From Acidimicrobiaceae bacterium (GTDB taxonomy: Bacteria; Actinomycetota; Acidimicrobiia; Acidimicrobiales; RAAP-2), in contig PMFN01000005.1 in the NCBI GenBank assembly GCA_003155135.1, forward strand, positions 1 through 64,000: 64,000 nt of DNA, read 5' to 3'. A program made the translations under genes and the position numbers. Below the pieces are notes generated by a model. It worked only from the letters and a program-made list of their open reading frames with translations. It did not search any database and was not told the origin of the DNA. This document shows positions 18,788 through 27,629 of this stretch, in pieces; the stretch's first letter is position 1, and the number at the start of each line of letters is the position of its first letter.

Positions 18788-20143
18788 CTACTCGGCGGCT
18801 TCGGCCAGGGCCTCCGAAAGAGCCGGGTGCACGAGCATCGACTCGACGATGTCGTTGACCTTGAGCCCGGCCGTGACCGCAACCGCCAGCACCGAGATCA
18901 GCTCCGCCGCGTGCTGGCCCACGATCGAGCCACCGAGGACGACGCCGGTCGCAGGGTCAGACAGGATCTTGACGAAGCCTCTCGAGTCGTTGTTGATGAG
19001 GGCCTTGGCGCTGGCGGCGAACGGCACCTTGGTCACGCGGATCTTGCGCCCCTCGGCGAAGGCGTCGGCCTCGGCGAGGCCGACGTCGGCGATCTCGGGA
19101 TCGGTGAAGATGGCCGACGCTGCCTTGTCGTAGTTGAGGTGGCGGTGGGCCACGAGGCTGTGGCCGCCGACCACGTGCTCGGCGATCTTGCGCCCCTGCA
19201 TCGAGGCCACCGAGGAGAGCGGGAGCTTGCCTGAGAGGTCCCCGGCCGCGTAGATGTGCTCGACGTTGGTCTGGCAATGGTGATTGATCGGGATGTAGCC
19301 GCCCTTGTCGACCTCCACGCCGGCCTCGTCACAGCCGAGCTCCTCAGAGTTGGGGATCGAGCCGATGGCGAGCAGCGCATGGCTGCCCTCGACCACCCGC
19401 CCGTCATCGCAGCGCACCACGACGGTGTCGCCCTCTCGCTCGATGGCGATGGCCCTCGCCCCCTTCAGCAGGCGAACGCCACGTGCCAAGAAGTCCTCCT
19501 CCAAGACGGCGGCCACCTCGGGGTCCTTTCGCGGCAGGACCTGTTCGCGGCTGACGATCAGGGTCACCCGGCTGCCGAGAGAGGAGAACATGTGGACGAA
19601 CTCGACGCCCGTCACTCCTGAGCCGATCACCACGAGGTGCTCAGGGAGCACCTCGGGCGGGTAGGCGTCGCGGGTGGTCAGCACCCGGTCGTCGAGCGCC
19701 ACCCACTCGGGGATGCGCGGCCGGCTGCCGGTCGAGAGCATGACCGCGTCAGCCACGTACGTCCGCTCCCCGGCGTCGGTCGTGGCCACCACCGTGTGCG
19801 GCCCGGTGAGGCGGCCGGTGCCGCGCACCATCTCCACCTGCTGGCTCTCGAGGATGCGCTCGGTGCTCGACTCGAGGCGCCCGGTGATCGCACCGATGCG
19901 CCGCCGGACGACGTCGAGGTCGAGGTGGCCGCTCACGTCGCCCACCCCCATCGCCCCCACGCCGTTCAGGTACGACATCGCACCACCGGTGGCGATCATG
20001 GCCTTGGACGGGATGCAGTCCCACAGGTTGGCGGCGCCGCCGATGATGTCGCGCTCGATCAGGACGACTTCGACGCCGAGCCGGGCCGCGTGGGTGGCCG
20101 CCTCGGTCCCGGCGGGCCCGCCGCCCACGATCACGAACCGCAT
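18788..20143 (-). CDS. FAD/NAD(P)-dependent oxidoreductase, LpdA/quinone-reductase-like
   Basis: 451 residues of the pyridine nucleotide-disulfide oxidoreductase fold: an FAD site VGGGPAGTEAA (residues 6-16), an NAD(P) site VVIGSGVTGVEFVHMFSSLG, IYAAGDLSG, and a dimerisation domain ending LVHPALSEAL (His439, Glu444). The usual redox pair CxxxxC is broken: the segment GGAANLWDC has Ala at position 38 and keeps only Cys43. This resembles mycobacterial LpdA (Rv3303c-type), which reduces quinones and not disulfides. It is therefore unlikely to be a lipoamide dehydrogenase. The start at 20143 gives the canonical MRFVIVGGG; the longer open frame overlaps the neighbouring gene. Confidence 0.9.
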   Translation of the reverse strand: MRFVIVGGGPAGTEAATHAARLGVEVVLIERDIIGGAANLWDCIPSKAMIATGGAMSYLNGVGAMGVGDVSGHLDLDVVRRRIGAITGRLESSTERILESQQVEMVRGTGRLTGPHTVVATTDAGERTYVADAVMLSTGSRPRIPEWVALDDRVLTTRDAYPPEVLPEHLVVIGSGVTGVEFVHMFSSLGSRVTLIVSREQVLPRKDPEVAAVLEEDFLARGVRLLKGARAIAIEREGDTVVVRCDDGRVVEGSHALLAIGSIPNSEELGCDEAGVEVDKGGYIPINHHCQTNVEHIYAAGDLSGKLPLSSVASMQGRKIAEHVVGGHSLVAHRHLNYDKAASAIFTDPEIADVGLAEADAFAEGRKIRVTKVPFAASAKALINNDSRGFVKILSDPATGVVLGGSIVGQHAAELISVLAVAVTAGLKVNDIVESMLVHPALSEALAEAAE

Positions 20144-20276
20144 AAGCCAACCTGTGCTTCCATGGGGTGACAGGCTACGTCGACCCCGGGCCGACACCTC
20201 CACGCGCCAGTTACCCTGAGCGCTCAGCCCCATTCCTCGCCACCACCCGCTCCACGCGGTGCCAAAAGGACCAGCC

Positions 20277-21632
20277 ATGAGAAACCCGATGTTCGAGTTC
20301 GATGAGGCGATGACCGACCTCATCTTCGAGTACTGCCGTGAGCGCCTGGTCGAGCACCCGGTCCCCCTCGACTACGGGGGCGTGTTCCCGGTCGAGTTCG
20401 CCGAGGCCCTCTCCGGGCTGCTCGGGGCCGAGGGCAACGACCCGGCCAAGGTGCTCGCCCTCTACTCCGAGCAGCTTGCACCCGCCATCGTCTCGGCTGA
20501 CAGTCCCCGATTCCTCTCCTTCATCCCGGCCGCCCCGACCAAGGCGTCCCTCCTCTTCGACATGGTCGTGTCATGCTCGGCGCTGCACGCGACGTCCTGG
20601 CTCGAGGCCGCCGGGGCGGTCGCCGCCGAGAACCAGGCGCTCCGGCTCCTCGCCGATCTCGCCGGCCTGCCCGCCGGTGCCGGCGGCTGCTTCGTCTCGG
20701 GTGGGAGCCTCGGCAACCTCTCCGCCCTGGTGGTGGCGCGTGACACCGCAGCGGCACGCGGCGTCGGGACTCCACAGGGCCGCCCGTTGGTGGCGGTCAG
20801 CGAGGAGGCCCACAGCTCGATCGCCGGGGCCCTCAACATCATCGGGGCCGATGCGTTCCTGGTCCCCTCGGTGGACCACCGCCTGACCGGCGGCGCCTTG
20901 GCCGCAGCCCTGGCAACCGGGCCCGGGGCCGAGCACGTCGTGGCCGTCGTGGCCACCGGCGGGACCACCAACGCCGGCATCATCGACGACCTCGCCGGGG
21001 TGGGCGCGGTCGCACGCGAGCGCAACCTCTGGTTCCACGTCGACGGCGCGTACGGCGGCGCGGCCCTGTTTGCGCCCTCGGTGCGGGGACGCTTCGACGG
21101 CATCGAACAGGCCGACTCGTTCATCGTCGACCCGCACAAGTGGCTCTACGCGCCCTTCGACTCCTGCGCCCTGCTCTACCGGGAGCCGGCCCTGGCCAAG
21201 GCGGTCCACAGCCAGAAAGCGGGCTACCTCGACGTCTTGAAGGGCGAGGAGTGGAACCCGAGCGACTACGCCATCCACCTCTCACGCCGGCCGCGCGGCA
21301 TGCCCTTGTGGTTCTCGCTCGCCGTCTACGGCACCAACGCCTACGCCGAGGCCGTCGAGCGCTCGATCACCACGGCTGCTGCGTGCGCCGAGTACATCGA
21401 GACCGTCCCCTACCTCGAGCTGGTCCGGCGGCCGGAGCTCTCGATCGTGGTCTTCCGGCGACGCGACTGGTCCCTCGAGGACTACAACGCCTGGTCCACC
21501 GATCTGCTCGCCGCCCAGCGCGGCTTCGTGACCCCGACCACCTGGGAGGGCACCCCCGCCGCCCGCCTCGCCATCTTGCACCCCGACACCGACATGGCCA
21601 TGCTCGAGGGCATCCTCGCCACCATGGCCTGA
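20277..21632 (+). CDS. PLP-dependent group II decarboxylase
   Basis: 451 residues. Typical features are SFIPAAPTKASL, a PLP-stacking His in EEAHSSI, HVDGAYGGAA with the PLP-binding Asp, and DPHKWLYAPFD with the Schiff-base Lys. These define the aromatic amino acid/glutamate decarboxylase group. The substrate (Trp, Tyr, Phe, Asp or other) cannot be assigned by eye. AAAAGGA 8 bases before the ATG at 20277 supports the start. It is convergent with the ureohydrolase gene, with just 2 bp between stops. Confidence 0.9.
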   Translation: MRNPMFEFDEAMTDLIFEYCRERLVEHPVPLDYGGVFPVEFAEALSGLLGAEGNDPAKVLALYSEQLAPAIVSADSPRFLSFIPAAPTKASLLFDMVVSCSALHATSWLEAAGAVAAENQALRLLADLAGLPAGAGGCFVSGGSLGNLSALVVARDTAAARGVGTPQGRPLVAVSEEAHSSIAGALNIIGADAFLVPSVDHRLTGGALAAALATGPGAEHVVAVVATGGTTNAGIIDDLAGVGAVARERNLWFHVDGAYGGAALFAPSVRGRFDGIEQADSFIVDPHKWLYAPFDSCALLYREPALAKAVHSQKAGYLDVLKGEEWNPSDYAIHLSRRPRGMPLWFSLAVYGTNAYAEAVERSITTAAACAEYIETVPYLELVRRPELSIVVFRRRDWSLEDYNAWSTDLLAAQRGFVTPTTWEGTPAARLAILHPDTDMAMLEGILATMA

Positions 21633-21634
21633 GC

Positions 21635-22657
21635 TCAGATCGGCGGTCGGCGGCCCTCGAGCAGGGGGTCCCCCGGCTGGCGGATGGCTTCGCCGGCCCC
21701 GTGGCGCCTCCGCCAGGCGATGCCCGAGAGTGCCTCGAGCACCACGCGGTTCGCCAGAAAGGCCGTGACCCCGGCGTGGTCGTAGGGGGGCGACACCTCG
21801 ACGACGTCCATCCCGGCGAGAGGCAGCTCCATGGCGATCCGGCGGACGGCGTCGAGCAGCTGGCGCGAGGAGAGCCCACCCGGCTCGGGGGTCCCGGTGC
21901 CCGGCGCGAGCCCGGGGTCGACGACGTCGACGTCGACCGAGAGGAACACGGCGTCGCACTCGTCGGTCGCGATGGCGAATGCCTCGGTGAGCACCTCGTC
22001 GAGCCCGCGACCCACGACCTCGGTCATCTCGTAGCTGCGCATCTGCTGCTCGGCCATCCACGCCAGCGTCTCGGGCTCGGGCCAGTAGCCACGCAAGCCG
22101 ATCTGCAAGAAGCGGTCCCCGCGTGTCGCCCCCGACTCGATGAGGCGGCGCATGGGCGTCCCGTGCCCGTGGAGCGAACCGAACTGCGTGTTGCCGGTGT
22201 CGGCGTGGGCGTCGAAGTGGATGACCGAGACCCGTCCCCAACCGACGTGGCGGGCGACACCGGTCACATCGGGCAGGGCGATCGTGTGATCACCGCCGAG
22301 CACCACGGGGATCGCCCCCGACGCGGCGATGCGGGTCACGGCCGCCTCGAGCCGCTGGAGAGACAGCTCGGTGTTGCCGGGCGGCATCTCGACGTCGCCC
22401 ACGTCGACCACGCCCAGTTCGAGCAGTGGGTCCACGTCCAAGGCGAGGTGGGGCCGGCTCCCGTCATGGGGCAGGTAGTCGGTGAAGCGGATCGCCTGGG
22501 GACCGAACCTGGTCCCGGGCCGGTGCGACGTCCCGCCATCGAACGGTCCGCCGATGATCACCGCGGCTGCACCCGCATAGCTGGCCTCGTCGTCGAGGTC
22601 GGCTGCCGGCACGCCGACGAAGGTGGCGTCGGGCCCGAACAAGTTGCCGATTCGCAT
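21635..22657 (-). CDS. Ureohydrolase, agmatinase/arginase family
   Basis: 340 residues with the three manganese-ligand motifs of the ureohydrolase superfamily: GGDHTI, IHFDAHADTG and FLSVDVDVVDPG. The pattern is closer to agmatinase or guanidinobutyrase than to arginase. It would release urea from a guanidino compound and an amine or acid. The adjacent decarboxylase is convergent, not in the same operon. A polyamine link between them is therefore only a guess. Confidence 0.9.
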   Translation of the reverse strand: MRIGNLFGPDATFVGVPAADLDDEASYAGAAAVIIGGPFDGGTSHRPGTRFGPQAIRFTDYLPHDGSRPHLALDVDPLLELGVVDVGDVEMPPGNTELSLQRLEAAVTRIAASGAIPVVLGGDHTIALPDVTGVARHVGWGRVSVIHFDAHADTGNTQFGSLHGHGTPMRRLIESGATRGDRFLQIGLRGYWPEPETLAWMAEQQMRSYEMTEVVGRGLDEVLTEAFAIATDECDAVFLSVDVDVVDPGLAPGTGTPEPGGLSSRQLLDAVRRIAMELPLAGMDVVEVSPPYDHAGVTAFLANRVVLEALSGIAWRRRHGAGEAIRQPGDPLLEGRRPPI

Positions 22658-22748
22658 GGTCCTCCAGCGATGGTGGGCGGGCGACGTCCCCGGGTCGTGT
22701 GCTGCACACGGTAGACCCTGCTCCCAGGGTGGGCGTTAGTCTCTGCCC

Positions 22749-23198
22749 ATGACCGACAACAACCGCAGCGTCTCCGTGGAGCGGACCATCGAGGCCCCGG
22801 CCGACACGATCTTCGCCATCCTCACCGATCCGGCCCAGCACCCGATCATCGACGGCTCGGGCACCGTCAAGTCGCTGCGGAGCAATCCCGGGCACCTCGA
22901 GCTCGGGTCGAAGTTCGGCATGGCCATGAAGCTGGGGGTGCCGTACGCGGTCAAGAACACGGTGGTCGAGTTCGAGCCCGACCGCCAGATCGCCTGGTGC
23001 CACTTCGCTAAGGCTCGGTGGCGCTACGAGCTGTTCCCGACAGAGACGGGCACTCGCGTGGTCGAGACCTTCGACTGGTCCAACGCGCTCGGCGCGGGCG
23101 TCATCGAGGCCATGGGCTTCCCGGCCAAGAACAAGGCGGGGATGGAAAGGACGCTCGAGCGCCTCGACAAGCTCGTCACCACCGGCTCGGTCACCTGA
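22749..23198 (+). CDS. SRPBCC-superfamily ligand-binding protein
   Basis: 149 residues of START/polyketide-cyclase-like sequence: VSVERTIEAPADTIFAILTDP at the start, a central beta region (VKNTVVEFEPDRQIAWCHF), RWRYELFPTETGTRVVETFDW and a C-terminal helix (AGMERTLERLDKLVTT). The family binds hydrophobic ligands or acts as an enzyme. No catalytic residues can be assigned. It reads alone between two minus-strand genes, with a hairpin just after its stop. Confidence 0.85.
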   Translation: MTDNNRSVSVERTIEAPADTIFAILTDPAQHPIIDGSGTVKSLRSNPGHLELGSKFGMAMKLGVPYAVKNTVVEFEPDRQIAWCHFAKARWRYELFPTETGTRVVETFDWSNALGAGVIEAMGFPAKNKAGMERTLERLDKLVTTGSVT

Positions 23199-23204
23199 GC
23201 GACG

Positions 23205-23223
23205 AGCCGGCATCGAGCCGGCT
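23205..23223. terminator. Possible bidirectional terminator hairpin
   Basis: A perfect 7-bp inverted repeat AGCCGGC/GCCGGCT with loop ATCGA lies in the 42-bp gap between two convergent stops (23198 and 23241). There is no T-run, as often in high-GC actinobacteria. Confidence 0.4.
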
Positions 23224-23240
23224 GCGCGCGCCCGCCCGAG

Positions 23241-23456
23241 CTAGGGCGCGGTCGACTTGGTCTTCTCCGAGACGTCGACGATGCCGGCCACCGCACCGAC
23301 CACGACGGCCAGCAGCAGGGCGGCGAGGGCGATGATCATCCACCACCAGGTGTTGGACGTCCCGTTGGTCGCCGCGTAGACCACCATGGCCCCGGCCGCG
23401 ATCACGAGTAGCACAGCGATGATGGCGTCAATCGGGCCCTTGTTCTGCTCTGCCAT
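23241..23456 (-). CDS. Small two-helix membrane protein, unknown
   Basis: 71 residues with GGAGGT a few bases before the ATG. The polar start MAEQNKGPID leads to a helix at residues 11-29, a short loop with GTSNTWWW, then a second helix at 36-58 and a charged tail (VSEKTKSTAP). Both helices are clear. I do not recognise the family. Confidence 0.7.
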   Translation of the reverse strand: MAEQNKGPIDAIIAVLLVIAAGAMVVYAATNGTSNTWWWMIIALAALLLAVVVGAVAGIVDVSEKTKSTAP

Positions 23457-23691
23457 GTCCTGACCTCCTCGCTTCGCTCACTCCCGACCTTATGGCATTG
23501 GCCCACACCGTGGCCGGTTCGCCGTGGCCGAACCCTGGTCAGCACTTGTCGACGTTTTTGTCCAGGAAGGCGCGGGTGGGTCCGTTTCTGGCTCAAGAGG
23601 AGTCGGAAGGCGGACGCGATGACGGTGCGCGACTCCTCCGGCAGTCCCCGAGCCCGAAGCCGACTTGGGCCACGAGGACGGAGGCCAATGA

Positions 23692-23823
23692 TCAGGGATT
23701 TTGTCGGGGGTCACGCACCGGCACGTAGACCGGGATCGGCTCGGGGGCACGCCCGAAGGAACGCTCGATCACCGAGCGGACCTGCTCGACGACCTCTCGG
23801 AACTGCTCTCGAAGCTGACCCAC
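23692..23823 (-). CDS. Possible 43-residue basic/acidic helical protein
   Basis: A short frame from the GTG at 23823 encodes VGQLREQFREVVEQVRSV, then IERSFGRAPEPIPVYVPVRD and a stop. The first half is a strongly amphipathic, charged helix and the second half is Pro/Val-rich. Codons favour G/C in third positions as in neighbouring genes. No clear ribosome-binding site precedes it. It fills an otherwise empty stretch between 23457 and 23872. Unrecognised; it may be a genuine small protein or chance. Confidence 0.35.
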   Translation of the reverse strand: MGQLREQFREVVEQVRSVIERSFGRAPEPIPVYVPVRDPRQNP

Positions 23824-23872
23824 ACAGCCAGGCTATCGGCCGCAGCGACGGTGCCCGCCGCGAGGGGTCCGC

Positions 23873-24547
23873 TCAGCGGCGCCGGCCGCGGGCGGGAGCG
23901 GCGTGGCGGGCGCGTGGGGTGGGGGGCTCCTGATCGGAGCCTTCCGTCCGCAGCGTCCGGACACGGTGCACGATGACGAGGACCAGGGCGATGATCACGA
24001 GCGCCAGGGCGATGTAGCCGGCGTAGCTGAACGCCTTGATGACGTGGTGCCAGCTCGAGCCGAGGCTGTAGCCGATCGCCGCCAGTGCGGCGCACCAGAT
24101 CGAACAACCGATCACCGTGAAGATGGCGAACTTGCCGCGCGCCATCTCGGCGAGCCCGGCGGCGAGGGACACGAAGGAGCGCACGAGAGGGATGAGCCTG
24201 CCGAAGAGCGCGACACTCTCGCCCTTCCCGTCGAACCAGGCCTCAGCGCGGTCGAGGTCCTTGTGGGTGACGAGGATGTACTTGCCGTAGCGGTCGACGA
24301 GGGGCCGGCCGCCGAAGTAGCCGATCGCGTACCCCGCAGCCGACCCGAGCAGCTCGCCCAGGATCGCCACCACGATGACCCAACCGAGCTGGAGGTGATC
24401 ATGGGTGCCGTCGGTGATCAGCTGGCCGCTGGCCAGGGCGCCCCCGTAGGCGATCGCCACCTCCGAACCGACCGGGATGCCGAGCGACGAGAGGAACGTG
24501 GCAACGAAGAGCGCGAGGTAGCCCCAGGTGACGAGAAAATGCTCCAT
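23873..24547 (-). CDS. DedA-family membrane protein
   Basis: 224 residues with about five hydrophobic segments. Family marks are SSLGIPVGSEVAIAYGGALAS (conserved acidic residue in the first re-entrant region), GYAIGYFGGRPLVDRYGKY and FGRLIPLVRSFVSLAAGLAEM (the conserved Arg-containing motif). DedA proteins are linked to flipping of undecaprenyl phosphate or phospholipids and to maintenance of proton-motive force. The C-terminal 30 residues are Arg/Pro-rich and cytoplasmic. The gene stands alone. Confidence 0.92.
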   Translation of the reverse strand: MEHFLVTWGYLALFVATFLSSLGIPVGSEVAIAYGGALASGQLITDGTHDHLQLGWVIVVAILGELLGSAAGYAIGYFGGRPLVDRYGKYILVTHKDLDRAEAWFDGKGESVALFGRLIPLVRSFVSLAAGLAEMARGKFAIFTVIGCSIWCAALAAIGYSLGSSWHHVIKAFSYAGYIALALVIIALVLVIVHRVRTLRTEGSDQEPPTPRARHAAPARGRRR

Positions 24548-24651
24548 GGGCCTCTATCTTCTCCCAACCCTGCGCGAAGACACGTGTGGTCGCCCCAGTA
24601 ATCTCTCAGCCGCCGTCTCGGCGTCCCGGCGGAATGGTAGTGCCGGGGGCC

Positions 24652-25215
24652 TCAGTGGCCGGCCATCTCGGCGAGGGCCACCACGCTCTTCCAGTTGCGC
24701 GTGGTGGCGGTCACCGCCAGCCTGCGCTCGAAGAACGAGTTGTTGAGCTTGGTCCTCCCGTAGCCACCCGGGCACGAGAGGTAGACCTCGGTACCCGAGA
24801 CGGCGAACTCGTCGGGCCCAGCGTCCACCTCGGTCTGGTCCAATACGGCGCGCCGGGCCGGTGCGGCCCCGGCGGCGAGAAAGGTCACATAGAGGCTCTC
24901 GGTACCACCGGAAGCTCGGAGGAAGGGGTTGTGCTCGACCACCGAGTCGAGTGCCTCCTTCGAGCGAAGCAGCACCGTGGTCGTCACGCCGAGTTCGGCT
25001 TCGATCGCCGCTTCGAGCGCGCGCCCGACTGCGGCCGGCGCCACCTCGCTCGTGAACACCACGTTGCCGCTCTGGAGGTAGGTGCGCGCGTCGCCGAGTC
25101 CGATCGACTCGCAGAGCCCGCGCAGCTCGGCCATCGGCACCTTGCGGTGACCGCTCACGTTGACGCCCCGCAGCAGGGCCACGAAGCGCGTCGGCTGGCG
25201 TCGCCGGGGTGACAT
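24652..25215 (-). CDS. DUF1697 family protein
   Basis: 187 residues: RFVALLRGVNVSGHRKVPMAEL, then TYLQSGNVVFTSE, HNPFLRA and TKLNNSFFERRLAVTATTRNWKSV. This is the conserved order of DUF1697, a widespread actinobacterial cytoplasmic family with an unknown biochemical role. The start at 25215 (MSPRRRQ) is preferred over 25260 because the extra residues overlap the region upstream of the divergent phosphatase gene. Confidence 0.88.
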   Translation of the reverse strand: MSPRRRQPTRFVALLRGVNVSGHRKVPMAELRGLCESIGLGDARTYLQSGNVVFTSEVAPAAVGRALEAAIEAELGVTTTVLLRSKEALDSVVEHNPFLRASGGTESLYVTFLAAGAAPARRAVLDQTEVDAGPDEFAVSGTEVYLSCPGGYGRTKLNNSFFERRLAVTATTRNWKSVVALAEMAGH

Positions 25216-25289
25216 CGTGTCGACCCTATCGAGATGACGGCGTGCACCGCCGTGCACCACCTCCTCGCGTCGACGGGCAAGATGGCGTC

Positions 25290-26030
25290 ATGGACCCCCA
25301 ACGCCTCCTGCCGCTCGTCGGCGCCTACAACTTCCGCGACCTCGGCGGCTATCCAACGACCGACAGCCGCCGCACGAGGTGGGGCCGACTGTTCCGCAGT
25401 GACACCCTCAACGAGCTCACCGAAGAGGATGTCGCCACGCTGCGTGCCATGGGTCTCGCCACGGTCGTCGACCTGCGCACGCCCACCGAAGTCGAGCGAG
25501 CCGGCCCCGGGCCCCTCCAGCGCCACCCCATCCACCACCTGCACGCCCCCGTCCTCACCGACCAGGGCCAAGAGGATCGGGCCGCACCGCAACTGCGCGA
25601 CGGCAACGCCGGTGACCGTTACCTCTGGTACTTGGAGGGTGGCTCGGCCGCCCTCGCCGAGGCGATGGTCCTCATGACCGAGGCGGACCGCTACCCGCTC
25701 GTCTTCCACTGCTTCGCCGGCAAGGACCGCACCGGCGTGCTGGCCGCGCTCGTGCTCGACTGCATCGGGGTCGAGCGCACGGCGATCGTCGAGGACTACG
25801 TGCTGACCGCCACCCGGATGGAGCTCATCATCGGCCGGGTCCGGCGCGACCCGCTCGTGGGCGACCGGGTGGACGAGATCCCCGCCTCGGCGTTCGCCGT
25901 GCTGGCCACGTCGATGGAGCGCTTCTTGGAGGGGCTCGACGAGCGCCACGGCGGGGCCCGTCAGTGGGCGCTCGACTCGGGCCTGTCGACCGACGACCTC
26001 GACAAGCTCCAGGTGCTCCTGGTCGAATAG
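25290..26030 (+). CDS. Tyrosine-protein phosphatase (Y_phosphatase3 type)
   Basis: 246 residues. NFRDLGGYPT at residues 14-23 and LFRSDTL precede the PTP loop HCFAGKDRTGV (Cys141, Arg147). This is the signature of bacterial MptpB-like phosphatases, which act on phosphotyrosine and sometimes phosphoinositides. All catalytic residues are intact, in contrast to the phosphatase-like protein at 59463-59978. The ATG at 25290 is only 74 bp from the divergent DUF1697 start. Confidence 0.9.
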   Translation: MDPQRLLPLVGAYNFRDLGGYPTTDSRRTRWGRLFRSDTLNELTEEDVATLRAMGLATVVDLRTPTEVERAGPGPLQRHPIHHLHAPVLTDQGQEDRAAPQLRDGNAGDRYLWYLEGGSAALAEAMVLMTEADRYPLVFHCFAGKDRTGVLAALVLDCIGVERTAIVEDYVLTATRMELIIGRVRRDPLVGDRVDEIPASAFAVLATSMERFLEGLDERHGGARQWALDSGLSTDDLDKLQVLLVE

Positions 26031-26056
26031 GGATCCGGTAGGGATCCGGACGCCCG

Positions 26057-26518
26057 TCAGTCGACGGCCGCCAGGGTCTTCTCGAAGGCGATGGCCTGGG
26101 GATAGCGGCCGAAGGTGGGGATCCTGCGGTAACCGTTCTTCTCGTAGAGGGCGACGGCCTCGGGCTGACGTGGACCGGTCTCAAGACGGATGACGCGATA
26201 CCCCAGCTCGAGCGCTGCCTCTTCGAGGCCACGCAGCACCACGGTGGCGCAGCCGTTCCCCCGGTGCTCTTCGTCGGTCCACATCCGTTTGACTTCACAA
26301 ACCTGCTCATCGAGCCGACGCAGGCCGCCGCCGCTCACGAGACGACCGGATGCGACCAGGACGACGAAGGCCCCCGACGGCGGCTCGAATTCGTCGGGCG
26401 TCACCATGGCCATCTCGTCCTGCTCGCCGTAACGCTGCTGGTACTCGGCGCTCAACCCGGCCAGCAACGGCTCGCAGATGGGGTCGTCGAGGTGCACCTG
26501 GCGAAGTTCCACACCCAA
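26057..26518 (-). CDS. GNAT N-acetyltransferase
   Basis: 153 residues with the acetyl-CoA motif A: VKRMWTDEEHRGNGCATVVLRGLEE (R-G-x-G-x-A pyrophosphate loop), preceded by a GGGLRR strand and followed by RLETGPRQPEAVALYEKNGYRR. The acceptor substrate is unknown. The 106 bp upstream to the next gene hold nothing recognised. Confidence 0.88.
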   Translation of the reverse strand: MGVELRQVHLDDPICEPLLAGLSAEYQQRYGEQDEMAMVTPDEFEPPSGAFVVLVASGRLVSGGGLRRLDEQVCEVKRMWTDEEHRGNGCATVVLRGLEEAALELGYRVIRLETGPRQPEAVALYEKNGYRRIPTFGRYPQAIAFEKTLAAVD

Positions 26519-26624
26519 ATCGTGCCTGATGCGTTCAGGGAGGGACAGCCAGCGGCGTTCCTCGCCGGCGCACGCCCGGCGCGAGGTGTCGCGCCAGAGA
26601 TCCCCGAACAGGAGACCCGCAACT

Positions 26625-27536
26625 TCAGCGGTTGGCGAGGGCGAAGAAAGCGACCGCTGCTGCGGTTGCGACGTTCAGCGAGTCGACGCCGTCCGCCATC
26701 GGGATGGAGACCGTCATGTCGCACGCTGCGAGCGCCGCAGCGCTCAGACCCGGTCCCTCAGCGCCGAGAAGCAGGGCGACGCCGACGGGCTGTCCTGGGC
26801 CGGAGATCTGGGAGGCCAGCTCCACGAGACTTGTGGTGGACACCCGATCGGCGGCAGCGGCACGTGGTGCCAAGGCGGCGACAACAAAGCCGGCGGCCCG
26901 GAGCTGGTGGAGCCCGTCCGGCCACGACGTGACCCGGGCGAACGGAATATGCAGGACGTGTCCGACCGAAACCCTTACCGACCGGCGGTAGAGCGGGTCG
27001 GCACACGTCGGGTCGAGGAGGACACCGGCCACACCGAATGCGGCGGCATTGCGGAACAGCGCACCGATATTCTCGTGGTCGTTGAGGCCCTCGAGGACAG
27101 CGACGAGCCGAGGAGTTCCCGTTGGCGCGGCTGTCCGGGCGGCGGTAGCCAGCACGCGCCCCGGATCAGCGGGGGACGGTCGGTTCGCAACCGCCACGAT
27201 GCCCCGGTGGAGGGCGAAGCCGACGGTGTCGGCCACCACGGCACGAGACGCTACGAACACCGGCGCGCCCGCAGCCCTTGTGGCCGAGACCAGGTCGCTG
27301 GCCGCCGTCAACTGATGTACGTCGATGAGCAGCGAGCGCACCGAGTAGCTGGACGTGAGGAGCCGGTCGACGGCAAGCCTCCCCTCGACCACGAAGACCG
27401 ACTGCTCCATGTCACGCCGGAGGCGCCCGGCCGGATCGTTGAGGTCCCGGTAGAAGTGGAGGCGCGGGTCGTCGGCGTCGTCCACCGAAACCAATGGGCC
27501 CGGGGTGCCATCCGGGTGCGTGGGCGCGTCCGACAC
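26625..27536 (-). CDS. SpoU/TrmH-family RNA 2'-O-methyltransferase
   Basis: 303 residues. An N-terminal RNA-binding substrate domain has FVVEGRLAVDRLL. A SPOUT knot domain follows with its three motifs: LEGLNDHENIGALFRNAAAFG, LLGAEGPGLS and IPMADGVDSLNVATAAAVAF. It should methylate a ribose in rRNA or tRNA using SAM. It is distinct from the RlmB-like gene at 42410-43345. It is divergent from the toxin-antitoxin-like pair. Confidence 0.9.
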   Translation of the reverse strand: MSDAPTHPDGTPGPLVSVDDADDPRLHFYRDLNDPAGRLRRDMEQSVFVVEGRLAVDRLLTSSYSVRSLLIDVHQLTAASDLVSATRAAGAPVFVASRAVVADTVGFALHRGIVAVANRPSPADPGRVLATAARTAAPTGTPRLVAVLEGLNDHENIGALFRNAAAFGVAGVLLDPTCADPLYRRSVRVSVGHVLHIPFARVTSWPDGLHQLRAAGFVVAALAPRAAAADRVSTTSLVELASQISGPGQPVGVALLLGAEGPGLSAAALAACDMTVSIPMADGVDSLNVATAAAVAFFALANR

Positions 27537-27629
27537 CCCGCCAGCCTCGCGTGCCTACCAAGCGCGTTTCGCCCGTCGGTGGCGGCTCAGCACTACCGGC
27601 CCGTCACAGCCACAAGTTACCTTGCTACA

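Noticed and set aside
26478-27629. Upstream part of the long open frame that ends with the putative toxin
   Set aside because: It is antisense to the SpoU methyltransferase and GNAT genes; only the last 74 codons look like protein.
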